DNA of 64,000 nt from Nocardia vinacea NBRC 16497 (lineage in GTDB: Bacteria; Actinomycetota; Actinomycetes; Mycobacteriales; Mycobacteriaceae). The stretch is from assembly GCF_000308835.1 (NCBI RefSeq), contig NZ_BAGN01000426.1:21019-85018 (forward strand), read 5' to 3'. The position numbers and the translations under genes were made by a program. This document shows positions 48,243-56,730 of this stretch, piece by piece; the stretch's first letter is position 1, and each line of letters opens with the position of its first letter. The notes beneath the pieces were generated by a model. The model saw nothing but the letters and a program-made list of their open reading frames with translations, was not told where the DNA came from and made no database searches.

Positions 48243-48962
48243 GTGTCTGAAAACGAGGTGCTGGTTGCCGCGGCAGCGCGGCTAGCCGAACTGCTACCTG
48301 CGATCGGTGACACAGCGGAGATGGTGCGTCAGCTCATGAACAGTGCGATCGTCGCGCTCGATCTGGTCGGCTGCACCGTCATGCTGATGCCGGACGAGAC
48401 GCTCACGCCCGACGAGCGCTCCCGGATGGCCGCCGCGGCTCCGGACGAACTGGTGGCCATGGAACTCTGTCAGCATCGCAGCGAACGCGGTCCGAGCGTG
48501 GACGCGTACCGGTCCGGCAAACCCATCGCGATCGACGATATCGGTCGACACGGCGAGCGCTGGCCGGAGTTCGCCGCCGAGGCGGTCCGGCACGGGTTGT
48601 CGTCGCTGGCCGAGATTCCGATGCGGGTCGGCGAGACCACGGTCGGTGCGCTCGGCCTGTACGGTCGGAGCCCACGGATCTGGACCGACCAGGATCTCTC
48701 GGTGGGTGGACTGTTGGCGAGCATGGCGACCGGCCATATCGTCAATTCCAACGCGCTGCGCCGTCAGCAGCGTTTGACCGCGCAGTTGCAGCATGCGCTG
48801 GATTCGCGGATCGTCATCGAACAGGCCAAGGGTGTGATCGCCAATGCCAGGCGGACCACGCCGGAGGTCGCGTTCGAGCTGATCCGCACGCATGCTCGCA
48901 AGAATCGGATCGCGGTACATGCGGTGGCGAAAGGGATCGTCGAACTCGGCCTGCGCGTCTGA
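48243..48962 (+). CDS. GAF and ANTAR domain transcription antitermination regulator
   Basis: 239 aa. The GTG at 48243 has ACGGGG 8 nt upstream; a GTG three codons earlier is possible. The GAF domain lies at about 15-165 (LVAAAARLAELLPAIGDTAE, LDLVGCTVMLMPDETLTPDE, RSERGPSVDAYRSGKPIAID, LAEIPMRVGETTVGALGLYG). A canonical ANTAR domain closes the protein (LDSRIVIEQAKGVIANARRT, AFELIRTHARKNRIAVHAVA). It is the third ANTAR gene within 2.6 kb. An ECF sigma factor follows on the same strand after about 200 bp. Confidence 0.85.
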   Translation: MSENEVLVAAAARLAELLPAIGDTAEMVRQLMNSAIVALDLVGCTVMLMPDETLTPDERSRMAAAAPDELVAMELCQHRSERGPSVDAYRSGKPIAIDDIGRHGERWPEFAAEAVRHGLSSLAEIPMRVGETTVGALGLYGRSPRIWTDQDLSVGGLLASMATGHIVNSNALRRQQRLTAQLQHALDSRIVIEQAKGVIANARRTTPEVAFELIRTHARKNRIAVHAVAKGIVELGLRV

Positions 48963-49160
48963 GTAAATTCATTGCTGCGCGAAAGTGCATGATCATTTGC
49001 GCGCGGCGCGGTAATGTGAAAGTTGGACTATCGGCCCCAGTCCCCGGCCGTATCCCGTTCTCCGCCAGTGCCGTCCATGCCCTCGACGGTCTGCTTCGAC
49101 GCACCTTCCTACGTCGAATTCAACCTGCTTGTCGCATCACTTGTTTGTCTGGGGGCAATC

Positions 49161-49823
49161 GTGATCCTGCTCGTTTCATCTCGGTCCGAACACAATTCAC
49201 GTCGGTCCGAACGACTTCCAACCCCTTTGCGGTCCGTTGCTCGTCCGGTTCGTAATCGGATTGATATCGAATCCGAGGGTGTCGATGCAGAATTGGTACA
49301 TCGCATCGGCGACGGCGATCAAGACGCCTTCGCCCAGTTCTACCGACGCACTCGCGGTTTGGTCTATCGCCGGGTGCTGGCGATCGTCCGTGACCGTGGG
49401 TATGCCGAAGAGACCTGTCACGACGTCTACCTCGAGGTGTGGCGCTGTGCGATCGGGTTCGACGAGCGGCGCGGTTCCGTGCTCACCTGGTTGCGCATGC
49501 TGGCCCATCGCCAGGCCGTGGACCGGGTTCGGCACGAGCGCGCCACCATGGACCACAATCACTCCTGGGGCAGTCGCGACTATCAGCCCCCCACCGATGT
49601 GGTGGCCGAAGAGGCAGTGCGACACGACGAGAGGGACGCCCTGCGTCGCAGCCTCACTCATCTGACCGCACTCCAGCACGAATCCATCGCGCTCGCGTAC
49701 TACTCCGGACTCAGCTATCCCGAGGTGGCGGCGCGTCTCGGGGTCGGTCTCCCCACGGTCAAATCCCGGATCCGGGCGGGACTCGAGCACTTGAAGACCG
49801 ACCTGTCCGAACCGCTCAACTAG
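49161..49823 (+). CDS. ECF RNA polymerase sigma factor (SigK-like)
   Basis: 220 aa from GTG 49161, which has GGGGG 5 nt upstream. The frame is open back to 49023 and that upstream part would encode a hydrophobic stretch; it is left out. Region 2 is clear (LVHRIGDGDQDAFAQFYRRT, YAEETCHDVYLEVWRC, GSVLTWLRMLAHRQAVDRVR). Region 4 is also clear (LTALQHESIALAYYSGLSYP, EVAARLGVGLPTVKSRIRAG, LEHLKTDL). The 60-residue N-terminal leader is basic and unassigned. No anti-sigma gene follows: the next gene is a convergent glycosyltransferase. Control must therefore lie elsewhere, perhaps with the upstream ANTAR proteins. Confidence 0.82.
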   Translation: MILLVSSRSEHNSRRSERLPTPLRSVARPVRNRIDIESEGVDAELVHRIGDGDQDAFAQFYRRTRGLVYRRVLAIVRDRGYAEETCHDVYLEVWRCAIGFDERRGSVLTWLRMLAHRQAVDRVRHERATMDHNHSWGSRDYQPPTDVVAEEAVRHDERDALRRSLTHLTALQHESIALAYYSGLSYPEVAARLGVGLPTVKSRIRAGLEHLKTDLSEPLN

Positions 49824-50032
49824 CGCCGGGCCGGACTGCCCGTGCGGATGGTGCAGGGTGCGTTGGCGCCGTCGCCGGGCAGATTCATGACCGCGATATC
49901 GGTCGGCGAGCCGGTGTCGGGCTGGTCGTGTTTCATTTGCCGAGATAAGGCTGGGCCGGAGTGGTCAGGCGTGCGGTGTCGGGGCATCCATCGAGACGGA
50001 GGTGGAGCGTCCGCGCCAGACCGACCGAGTGG

Positions 50033-51169
50033 TTATCCGGATCCGATTGTGTTGCTGACGATGTCGGCGATGCCGGTGCGGAATGACTTGGGGGAGAAGG
50101 TCATCGCGTGGGCTCGGATGACTGCCGGATCGTAGGCGGTGGAATCGAAGTCGTGCATGGCCTGCGCCAGGCCTGCGATGACGTGCTCGTCGCTGCCGTG
50201 TTCGATGAATTCGCCGGTGATTCCGGGGCGGACGGTATCGCGGGCGCCGCCCTGATCGACCGCGAGAACCGGTGTGCCACAGGCCATTGCCTCGACGGGG
50301 ACGATCCCGAAATCCTCGACGCCCGGCATGAGCAGGGCGCGGCAGCGGCGATACATATCCAGCAGGGTCTGGAAAGGCGCGGCGCCGAGGAAGGTGGTTT
50401 CGGGACCGGCGATCGTGTCGAGTTGGGAGCGGAAGCGGCCGTCGCCGAGGACGACCAGGCGCACACCCGCGCGCCGGGCGGCGCGAATGGCCAGGTCGGG
50501 GCGCTTATAGGGGACCAGGCGGCCGGCGGCGAGGAAGAAGTCTTCGCGGGGCACGCTCGGGTCGGGGGTGAAATCGTCGACCTGCACCGGAGGGTTGATG
50601 ACGGTCGAGGGCAACCGCCACCAGTCGCGGATGCGGTCGGCCACCGCGTGCGAGTTGGCGATCACATGCGTGAGATGTGGGGCGGCGCGCAGTTCGCCGC
50701 GGCGGGCCAGTCGGCCGAGGGCGGTGAGCGCGAGTTGTCCGGCGCGACCGCCAGACTCCTGTGCCCGGAATTCCGGATCCCAGGCCCAGCGGGCCGGACT
50801 GTGCACGTACACGATGGTCGGTGCGTCCGTGGCGAATGCGGCCTGGGTGGCGAAGGCGTGATGACTGATGAGGACCGCGTCGAACCGGCCACGCAAGGGC
50901 AGCTGTCGAAGGGCACTTGGCACGAACGGCAATAGCGGCGCGTGCGAGCGACGACCGGTGGCGGCGTATGCGCGGCTGAGCCAGGTGCCCTGCACCGCGG
51001 TCAGCGGTGGTCGGACGCCTGCCGGATCGACAATCGGCGCGAATACCTGTGCGTGGGGCCAGGTTTCGACGAATTCACCGACCACCGCCTCGGATCCGCC
51101 GAATTCGGTGAACCGCTCGTGCACGATCGCGATCCGCGGCGATCCGGTCCCATTGTGTGACAGGTTCAT
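50033..51169 (-). CDS. Glycosyltransferase family 4
   Basis: 378 aa, GT-B fold. The N-terminal half opens with IAIVHERFTEFGGSEAVVGE. The C-terminal half has FFLAAGRLVPYKRPDLAIRA, LVVLGDG, and MPGVEDFGIVPVEAMACGTP with the E-x7-E retaining motif, then PVLAVDQGGARDTVRPG. It is similar to WcaI/mannosyltransferase-type enzymes and should add a sugar to a lipid-linked repeat unit. It is the last gene of the polysaccharide operon, overlapping the aminotransferase stop by ATGA. The sugar donor is not readable. Confidence 0.86.
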   Translation of the reverse strand: MNLSHNGTGSPRIAIVHERFTEFGGSEAVVGEFVETWPHAQVFAPIVDPAGVRPPLTAVQGTWLSRAYAATGRRSHAPLLPFVPSALRQLPLRGRFDAVLISHHAFATQAAFATDAPTIVYVHSPARWAWDPEFRAQESGGRAGQLALTALGRLARRGELRAAPHLTHVIANSHAVADRIRDWWRLPSTVINPPVQVDDFTPDPSVPREDFFLAAGRLVPYKRPDLAIRAARRAGVRLVVLGDGRFRSQLDTIAGPETTFLGAAPFQTLLDMYRRCRALLMPGVEDFGIVPVEAMACGTPVLAVDQGGARDTVRPGITGEFIEHGSDEHVIAGLAQAMHDFDSTAYDPAVIRAHAMTFSPKSFRTGIADIVSNTIGSG

Positions 51170-52554
51170 TCGGGCACCGAGTCGATACGGCGCGGCTCGG
51201 CCTTGCGTCGAAGGGCCGGAGCCACCGGGCGGCCCTCCAACAACCCGTCGACCGTGCCCTGCTCAATTGCCTTGCGGTACACGCTCGCCGCCTCACGGCA
51301 CGCCGCAATCGTTCGGTCGATATCGGGTTCGGTATGTGCGGCCGAGGTGACGAAGGATTGACCCAGCACGCCTCGGTCCAGTAGTTCCTGCAGCAATAGC
51401 GTGCGGAACTCCTGAGATGGGCGGCCCTCGGGATCGCGGGTCACGAAGATCAGACAGGAGGGACGGCCCAGCACCTGCAGGTAGTCCGCGATGCCGAGAT
51501 CGGCGGCGATCGCGTTGACACCGTCGGCGAGCAGTCGACCGGCATGTTCCATCCGTGCGATCGGATCGCCGGTGGTGTACTCGTGCGCGACCGCCCGAAA
51601 CGCCGCCAGCGAAGCCGATTCCGCGCCATGGGTGGTGGACAGCAGGAACACCCGATCGCGGTCGGTGCGCAACCCGCCGAGCTCCATGAACTCACGCTTA
51701 CCCGCCAGCGCCGAAATCGGGAAACCATTGCCCATCGCCTTGCCCCAGCACGACAGATCGGGTGTGACCTCGTAGATGGCCTGCGCCCCGCCCGACGACC
51801 ACCGGAACCCGGTGATCATCTCATCGAAGATGAGCAGGGTGCGATGCCGATCGCAGAGCTCGCGCACACCTTCGAGAAATCCGGGTGCGGGTTCGTTCAG
51901 TGCGGTCGCCGCCTCCATGACAACGGCCGCGACCACGCCGGTATTCAGCACGGCCGCCAGCGACGGCAGGTCGTTGTACTGGAACTTCATGGTGCCGGCG
52001 GCGGCCTCGGTGGGTATGCCGCTGGCCATCGGGGTGGTGCCGATGAACCAGTCGTCCACGGAGAAGAACGGTTGATCGCAGACGGCGATGACGGTGCGTC
52101 CGGTCACGGCCCTGGCCAGCCGCACCGCGGCGGTGGTGGCGTCGGAGCCGTTCTTGGCGAATTTGACCATATCGGCGCCCGGCACCAGCGACAGGAAGTC
52201 CTGTGCCGCAAGCAGTTCCAGCTCCGTGGGTCGACTGAAGCTGACACCGTCGGCAATCGCCCTGGTGACGGCCTCGAGCACCGGGCGGTAGGCATGGCCG
52301 AGGGTGACCGACCGCAAGCCCATGCCGTATTCGATATAGCAATTGCCGTCGGCATCCCAGACCCGACAGCCCTCGCCGCGAACCAGAATCGGCGCCATGA
52401 ACTCCGGATACTGATCCGGCCCGCGGGCATACGTGTGCGCACCGCCGGGTACCAGATCGTGCAGCCGCGCCTGGAGTTCGTTGCTGCGCGTGAAACGGTT
52501 GCGGCGGGCCGCGGGGTTGTCGGGGTTGGTATGGCCGCGGTCAACGTGGTCCAT
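51166..52554 (-). CDS. Class III PLP aminotransferase, glutamate-1-semialdehyde aminomutase-like
   Basis: 462 aa. The ATG at 52554 has AGGAG 7 nt upstream. PLP features: GGAHTYARGPDQYPEFMAPI near the start, RLARAVTGRTVIAVCDQPFF, LLIFDEMITGFRWSSGGAQA (Asp of PLP binding) and CWGKAMGNGFPISALAGKRE (Lys Schiff base). It is closest to the HemL-like group, but its place in a polysaccharide operon, between a glycosyltransferase and a GNAT protein, suggests it makes an amino sugar or amino-acid-like side group. The acetyltransferase next door could then acylate that amine. True HemL function is less likely here. Confidence 0.83.
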   Translation of the reverse strand: MDHVDRGHTNPDNPAARRNRFTRSNELQARLHDLVPGGAHTYARGPDQYPEFMAPILVRGEGCRVWDADGNCYIEYGMGLRSVTLGHAYRPVLEAVTRAIADGVSFSRPTELELLAAQDFLSLVPGADMVKFAKNGSDATTAAVRLARAVTGRTVIAVCDQPFFSVDDWFIGTTPMASGIPTEAAAGTMKFQYNDLPSLAAVLNTGVVAAVVMEAATALNEPAPGFLEGVRELCDRHRTLLIFDEMITGFRWSSGGAQAIYEVTPDLSCWGKAMGNGFPISALAGKREFMELGGLRTDRDRVFLLSTTHGAESASLAAFRAVAHEYTTGDPIARMEHAGRLLADGVNAIAADLGIADYLQVLGRPSCLIFVTRDPEGRPSQEFRTLLLQELLDRGVLGQSFVTSAAHTEPDIDRTIAACREAASVYRKAIEQGTVDGLLEGRPVAPALRRKAEPRRIDSVPE

Positions 52555-52676
52555 GCTGAGCTCCTGGACAGAGATGATGCACGCGCACACAGGGCCCCCG
52601 GCACGAATCGGCTTGCGCGAGATAGGTTCTCCGGATCACTGTACGTCCGGTGGGGCGCCGTGTCCGTGCAACTTCG

Positions 52677-54002
52677 TCACCCCTGGGCGATAGGGGTGGT
52701 AACCGCCCACAGGTCGTGATCGGCCCTACGCCCGGTGGCGCCGACGAAGCAGCGCATGCGTCCCTCGCGGACCATGCCGACGCGCGCGGCGATTTCGGCC
52801 GAATGCACATCACCGGGTTCGATGGCGGTCGCTACCCGACACAGGCCGAGCGCGGTGAACGCGTGGTCTAGCAGCAGACGGGTGGCCGCTATCCGGACCT
52901 GCTCACCACCGACGGCCGGATCTGTCCACACGAACATGCGCGCATTGCGATCGAACATATCCAGATCGAACAATCGGCATTCGCCCGCGTAATCGCCGCT
53001 CACCTCGACCGCGAGCACCAGTCCGCGTTCCGATCTCAAACCCGCACGAGCACAGAAGAATTCGCGTAGCCAGGCGATTCGTCCGTGCCGTCGCTCCCAC
53101 GCGGCCGCCGGTGCGTCCGACTCCGGATCGAGTGCGGCGCGATTACGGATCCGTGCGGTCCGCCACCGGGGCCGGTCCAACAGGTGCCGACTGCGCAGCA
53201 CCACTCGCGGATCGTCCGGATCGGTGAGCCGGGTCGTGGGTGGCGAGCGCAGTGGATCGAACCGGTGCAGTGCCCGGCCCGCGTAGCACCGGGCGACGCC
53301 GGCCAGCACGGTGGTCCGGTTCAGCGGCGTATCGGTGCCGGCGTCCGGTCGGGCGGGCTGCGGCGTTTCCGGATGCTGGGTCGAGTGGCTCTCGATCCAG
53401 TGCCGCGCGAAGCCGTTCGGTGGGATCGCGGTATTGGTGATCGCCCACAGTTCGTGGTCGCGCCGCGCCCCACCGACATCGAAATACCTGGTCATCATCG
53501 CTTCGCGCTGGAAACCGATCAGGGCGGCGCCGCGCGCGGTGGCGAGATTCATCGGGGAGATCGGGGCGGTAATGCGTTGCAGACCGGCGGGTCCGAAACC
53601 GAAATCCAGCACCATGGACGAAGCCAGGCCGCCGATGCCGTGCCGCGCCACCTCCGCGTCCACCCAGATCCCCATTTCGGCGGAGCCGGTTGCGGATTCG
53701 ATGGAAACCAGTTCGATCTGACCTGCGAGCCTGCCATCGACCTCGATCACCGAGGACAGTCGGCGACCCGCCCGCGCCTCCGTCCGCACGCTGAGACATT
53801 CACGGACCCAGAGCTTTCCGGTATGCCGCGCGTCCCAGTCCAGCGGCGAACTCGACCAGAAGGGTTCGATATAGCGCTGATCACGTAGCCGGATCCGCCG
53901 CCATTGCGCGTAGTCGTCGACCCGCGGCGGGCGCAGCACGACCGTCGCGCCGTGCAATGTCATGGGTCCGAGCCGGATTCCGGACAACGAACTGCTGGAC
54001 AT
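52677..54002 (-). CDS. Tandem GNAT acetyltransferase (two RimJ/RimL-like domains)
   Basis: 441 aa. The ATG at 54002 lies 2 nt after the preceding stop, with GGGAG upstream. Domain 1 (about 1-190): VVLRPPRVDDYAQWRRIRLR, EVDGRLAGQIELVSIESATG, G-I-G-G-L-A-S-S-M-V-L-D-F, and ITNTAIPPNG. Domain 2 (about 235-441): VVLRSRHLLDRPRWRTARIR, VEVSGDYAGECRLFDLDMFD, RIAATRLLLDHAFTALGLCR, and the final VTTPIAQG. Both end with the same H-x-L-W-A-(I/V)-T pattern, so the gene arose by duplication. Acylation of an amino group of the polysaccharide precursor is likely. Confidence 0.8.
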   Translation of the reverse strand: MSSSSLSGIRLGPMTLHGATVVLRPPRVDDYAQWRRIRLRDQRYIEPFWSSSPLDWDARHTGKLWVRECLSVRTEARAGRRLSSVIEVDGRLAGQIELVSIESATGSAEMGIWVDAEVARHGIGGLASSMVLDFGFGPAGLQRITAPISPMNLATARGAALIGFQREAMMTRYFDVGGARRDHELWAITNTAIPPNGFARHWIESHSTQHPETPQPARPDAGTDTPLNRTTVLAGVARCYAGRALHRFDPLRSPPTTRLTDPDDPRVVLRSRHLLDRPRWRTARIRNRAALDPESDAPAAAWERRHGRIAWLREFFCARAGLRSERGLVLAVEVSGDYAGECRLFDLDMFDRNARMFVWTDPAVGGEQVRIAATRLLLDHAFTALGLCRVATAIEPGDVHSAEIAARVGMVREGRMRCFVGATGRRADHDLWAVTTPIAQG

Positions 54003-54004
54003 GC

Positions 54005-55414
54005 TCACTCCCGGGGTCGTTGGCGGCCGAGCGAGGTTGTTTTCACGGCACCATCGGTGCCGACCGATAGGCGCCAGTAGCCGCCCGCCGCGTCCTTGAG
54101 CACGATCCCGCTCTCCGCGCGGTCGGAAAGCCAAGCACCGCTGGACAATACGGCCGATCGCACGGTGCCGTCGGGGGCCTGCGCCTGGTAGATATCCGCA
54201 TTGCCCTGCCCTGCCCGGCCGACCATGGTGCCGCTGTACTGCGGCGCGTGCATGCCGTCGCGCCCCATGACGTGCCACTTCTCCGGAAACATGCCGGGCG
54301 CGAGATCATGGGTGGCACTGGAGATCAGGTTGACCGCGGTGCCCTCCGGACAGCCCGTCGCGTCGATGCGCAATTCGATCGGCGGCCGGTCGGAGTCCTT
54401 GTCGAATTGCACATTGGCCAGATACGGCTGCCGACAGTAGACGAGGTCGAGCCCGACCGTGCGCGCGGCGACCTTGCAGTTGATCATGCCGAACTGAGCG
54501 GGTCCGCCGTGATCGCGCTGGCCTACCGACAGCGCGGTATCAGCACCTTCGAACCAGACATTGGTCAGCCACCAGTCATTGGCCGCACCGTCGATGCTGA
54601 TATGCCGATCGGTGGTGCGCGGATCCTCGTCGGAGACGAATTCCACATTGGTGAGCGATAGCCCCGCATTGTGGTTGTTGCCGGTGCCGAGCACCCCGAT
54701 GTAGTTGCTGGTGAGCTTGGAGGAGGTCACATAGTTCTGGATGCAGGAGGTGACGATGCCGAAGCCGAAGTTGTTGATATCGCAGTTGACGAATGCCGTG
54801 CCACCGGTGTTGTTTTCGAGGACCACGCCGCGCTGCTGCAGGAAGCGCGGATGGTTGTCGCTGAGGTGATTGCCGCGGATCACCACTCCGTCGAAGGAGC
54901 AGCGGAATGACTCCGACAGCATCACCGCCGTCGAGCGCGGCCCGGTCAGGAAGAATCCGATGCGGGAGAACCGCACGCGGTTGCGTTTTCGCAGTGTGAT
55001 GAGCGTGATGTCGGCATCGCAGGTGACCAGCGTGACATCGCCGCCGTCGCCGAGAACCGTTGCGTAGTCGGGCAGATCGGGCCAGGAGGTCACTTTGTAG
55101 TGGCCTGCGGGCAGATACAGCACGAGCGGCGCGTCTCCTACGGCTGCCGCCGACCGGATCGCCGCGGTGTCATCGGCGACACCGTCCCCGACCGCACCGA
55201 AGTCGCGGACATTGCGCGCCGCCGGTGCATCGGTGACATGCGGTGACCGGAATTCGACACCGGGGGAGTCGGAGGAGGAGCAGGCCGCCAGGGGTACCGC
55301 GGCGGCGGCACCGAGTGATGCGGCCAGCAGTCGTCGTCGATGGACAGCCTCGAAACGCCCACCCGGCTCCCGACCGCCACCCCCCATGGAATCGCTAGGC
55401 GATGCTGAATTCAA
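54005..55414 (-). CDS. Exported right-handed beta-helix (pectate-lyase-like) lipoprotein
   Basis: 469 aa. It starts at TTG 55414, which overlaps the preceding stop (TTGA) and has GGGGAGG 8 nt upstream. The N-terminus has a twin-arginine-type signal (HRRRLLAASLGAAAAVPLAA, then Cys as lipid anchor). Mature sequence begins NVRDFGAVGDGVADDTAAIR, the hallmark of pectate_lyase_3/GH28-like beta helices, then many short repeated strands (FVNCDINNFGFGIVTSCIQN, GLSLTNVEFVSDEDPRTTDR). It probably trims or binds the polysaccharide made by this operon at the cell surface; catalytic residues were not identified. Confidence 0.8.
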   Translation of the reverse strand: MNSASPSDSMGGGGREPGGRFEAVHRRRLLAASLGAAAAVPLAACSSSDSPGVEFRSPHVTDAPAARNVRDFGAVGDGVADDTAAIRSAAAVGDAPLVLYLPAGHYKVTSWPDLPDYATVLGDGGDVTLVTCDADITLITLRKRNRVRFSRIGFFLTGPRSTAVMLSESFRCSFDGVVIRGNHLSDNHPRFLQQRGVVLENNTGGTAFVNCDINNFGFGIVTSCIQNYVTSSKLTSNYIGVLGTGNNHNAGLSLTNVEFVSDEDPRTTDRHISIDGAANDWWLTNVWFEGADTALSVGQRDHGGPAQFGMINCKVAARTVGLDLVYCRQPYLANVQFDKDSDRPPIELRIDATGCPEGTAVNLISSATHDLAPGMFPEKWHVMGRDGMHAPQYSGTMVGRAGQGNADIYQAQAPDGTVRSAVLSSGAWLSDRAESGIVLKDAAGGYWRLSVGTDGAVKTTSLGRQRPRE

Positions 55415-56730
55415 TGGCGCAGCCTCCCCACCAGCCGCTGTATACCCGTGCCGAGCTTGCTGTACGCTACCGCGCCGGTGAGCAGGTTGTCCCCGAATGT
55501 GGCCAGCGCGCCACGGATTTGCGGTGCGGTGCTGGTGCCGAGTTCGACCACCGCGACGGTTTGCTCACACAGCGGGGCAAGGGCGATCGCATCGGCGGCG
55601 TGGGCGACCGGCGCGGCCTGGATCACCACATGGTCGTAATCGGTGCGGAGCTTGGCGACCACGGCCGCGAACCGGTCGGAGGCGAGCAGGTCCGAGGTGT
55701 GCTCATGCAGCTCGCCCAGCGGCAGCACCGTCACCCCGGCCTGCGGCCAGCCGGTCAGTGCGTCGGTGACGGGTAACGATCCGTGCAGGACACCGGCCAG
55801 TCCGGGCACCGCCCCGAGGACGATCTGCTGTGATCCGCCGTGACCGGAGGTGTCGGCGTCGATATAGACCACATGCCGGCCGGTATCGGCGAACGACTTG
55901 GCCAGTGCCATCGCGATTTCCGGCTCCGACCGGGCCGACAGACTCGACAGCAGCACCGTCGTCGCCTCGCCATTGCGCTGCAAACGCGTTCGCAGCCTTC
56001 GGGTTTCCTCGACCGCACCCGGACGACCGAGATCGATGATGCCGAGGATCGGCACCGGCGCGCCGGTGCGCGTCGATCCGGGAATCGGGCCGGCCAGCAC
56101 CGCCTCCAGGTTATTGGAGGTGCGCAGCTTGCGGTCGGTGCGATCGCGGACGAAGGCGGCCAGTCCGCCCAGTACGAGTCCGGCCAGCGCACCGAGCGCG
56201 AGCAGCCGGGTCGACTGCGGACCGCTCGCTCCGGATGGCAGTTCGGCCCGGTCCACGACCTCGGCGCGGGCGGCGGGTGCGGCGTCCTTCTCGATGGATT
56301 CGAGTTCGGCGATCAACTGACGGAACTGTGCGACAACGGTATTGGCGATATCGCGGGCGCGCTCGGGTGAGCTGTCCTTGATCGAGATGACGATCAAGGT
56401 GGTGGCGGGCGGCGAGGCCGCGGTGATCTTGCCGCGCAGTTCGTCGACCGACATCTTCAGGCTGAGATCGTCGATGGTGCGCTTGGCGACATTGGCGCTG
56501 GTGGCCAAGTCGAGGTACGACCGCACGCGCTGCTGGGCGGCCAGTCCGCCCTGATACGAATCGTTCACCGAGGTTCCGGTCGCCATCGAGACGTAGACGC
56601 TGCTCGTGGCCACATAGTTCGTCGGTTGGCTGCGTGCGTAACCCACCGCCGCGAGTAGGCACAGCACCAGCACACCGAGAATCAGCATCCAGCGACGACG
56701 CGCGATACGCCAGTAATCGATCAATCCCAT
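55411..56730 (-). CDS. Polysaccharide co-polymerase: Wzz domain fused to degenerate BY-kinase domain
   Basis: 439 aa. The ATG at 56730 overlaps the polymerase gene by 10 nt. Residues about 1-35 contain membrane helix 1 (WMLILGVLVLCLLAAVGYA). A periplasmic Wzz part follows (TSSVYVSMATGTSVNDSYQG, QRVRSYLDLATSANVAKRTI), with helix 2 at about 180-200 (LLALGALAGLVLGGLAAFV). The remaining 230 residues are the ATPase-like part: LLSSLSARSEPEIAMALAKS stands where a Walker A motif with G-K-S/T should be, and HVVYIDADTSG matches Walker A-prime. No Tyr cluster closes the protein. It should set chain length without kinase activity. Confidence 0.82.
   Translation of the reverse strand: MGLIDYWRIARRRWMLILGVLVLCLLAAVGYARSQPTNYVATSSVYVSMATGTSVNDSYQGGLAAQQRVRSYLDLATSANVAKRTIDDLSLKMSVDELRGKITAASPPATTLIVISIKDSSPERARDIANTVVAQFRQLIAELESIEKDAAPAARAEVVDRAELPSGASGPQSTRLLALGALAGLVLGGLAAFVRDRTDRKLRTSNNLEAVLAGPIPGSTRTGAPVPILGIIDLGRPGAVEETRRLRTRLQRNGEATTVLLSSLSARSEPEIAMALAKSFADTGRHVVYIDADTSGHGGSQQIVLGAVPGLAGVLHGSLPVTDALTGWPQAGVTVLPLGELHEHTSDLLASDRFAAVVAKLRTDYDHVVIQAAPVAHAADAIALAPLCEQTVAVVELGTSTAPQIRGALATFGDNLLTGAVAYSKLGTGIQRLVGRLRH

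Noticed and set aside
51166..52554. Assigning the PLP enzyme as hemL (glutamate-1-semialdehyde aminomutase for heme)
   Set aside because: The fold matches, but the gene is translationally coupled to a glycosyltransferase inside a polysaccharide operon, so the symbol was withheld.
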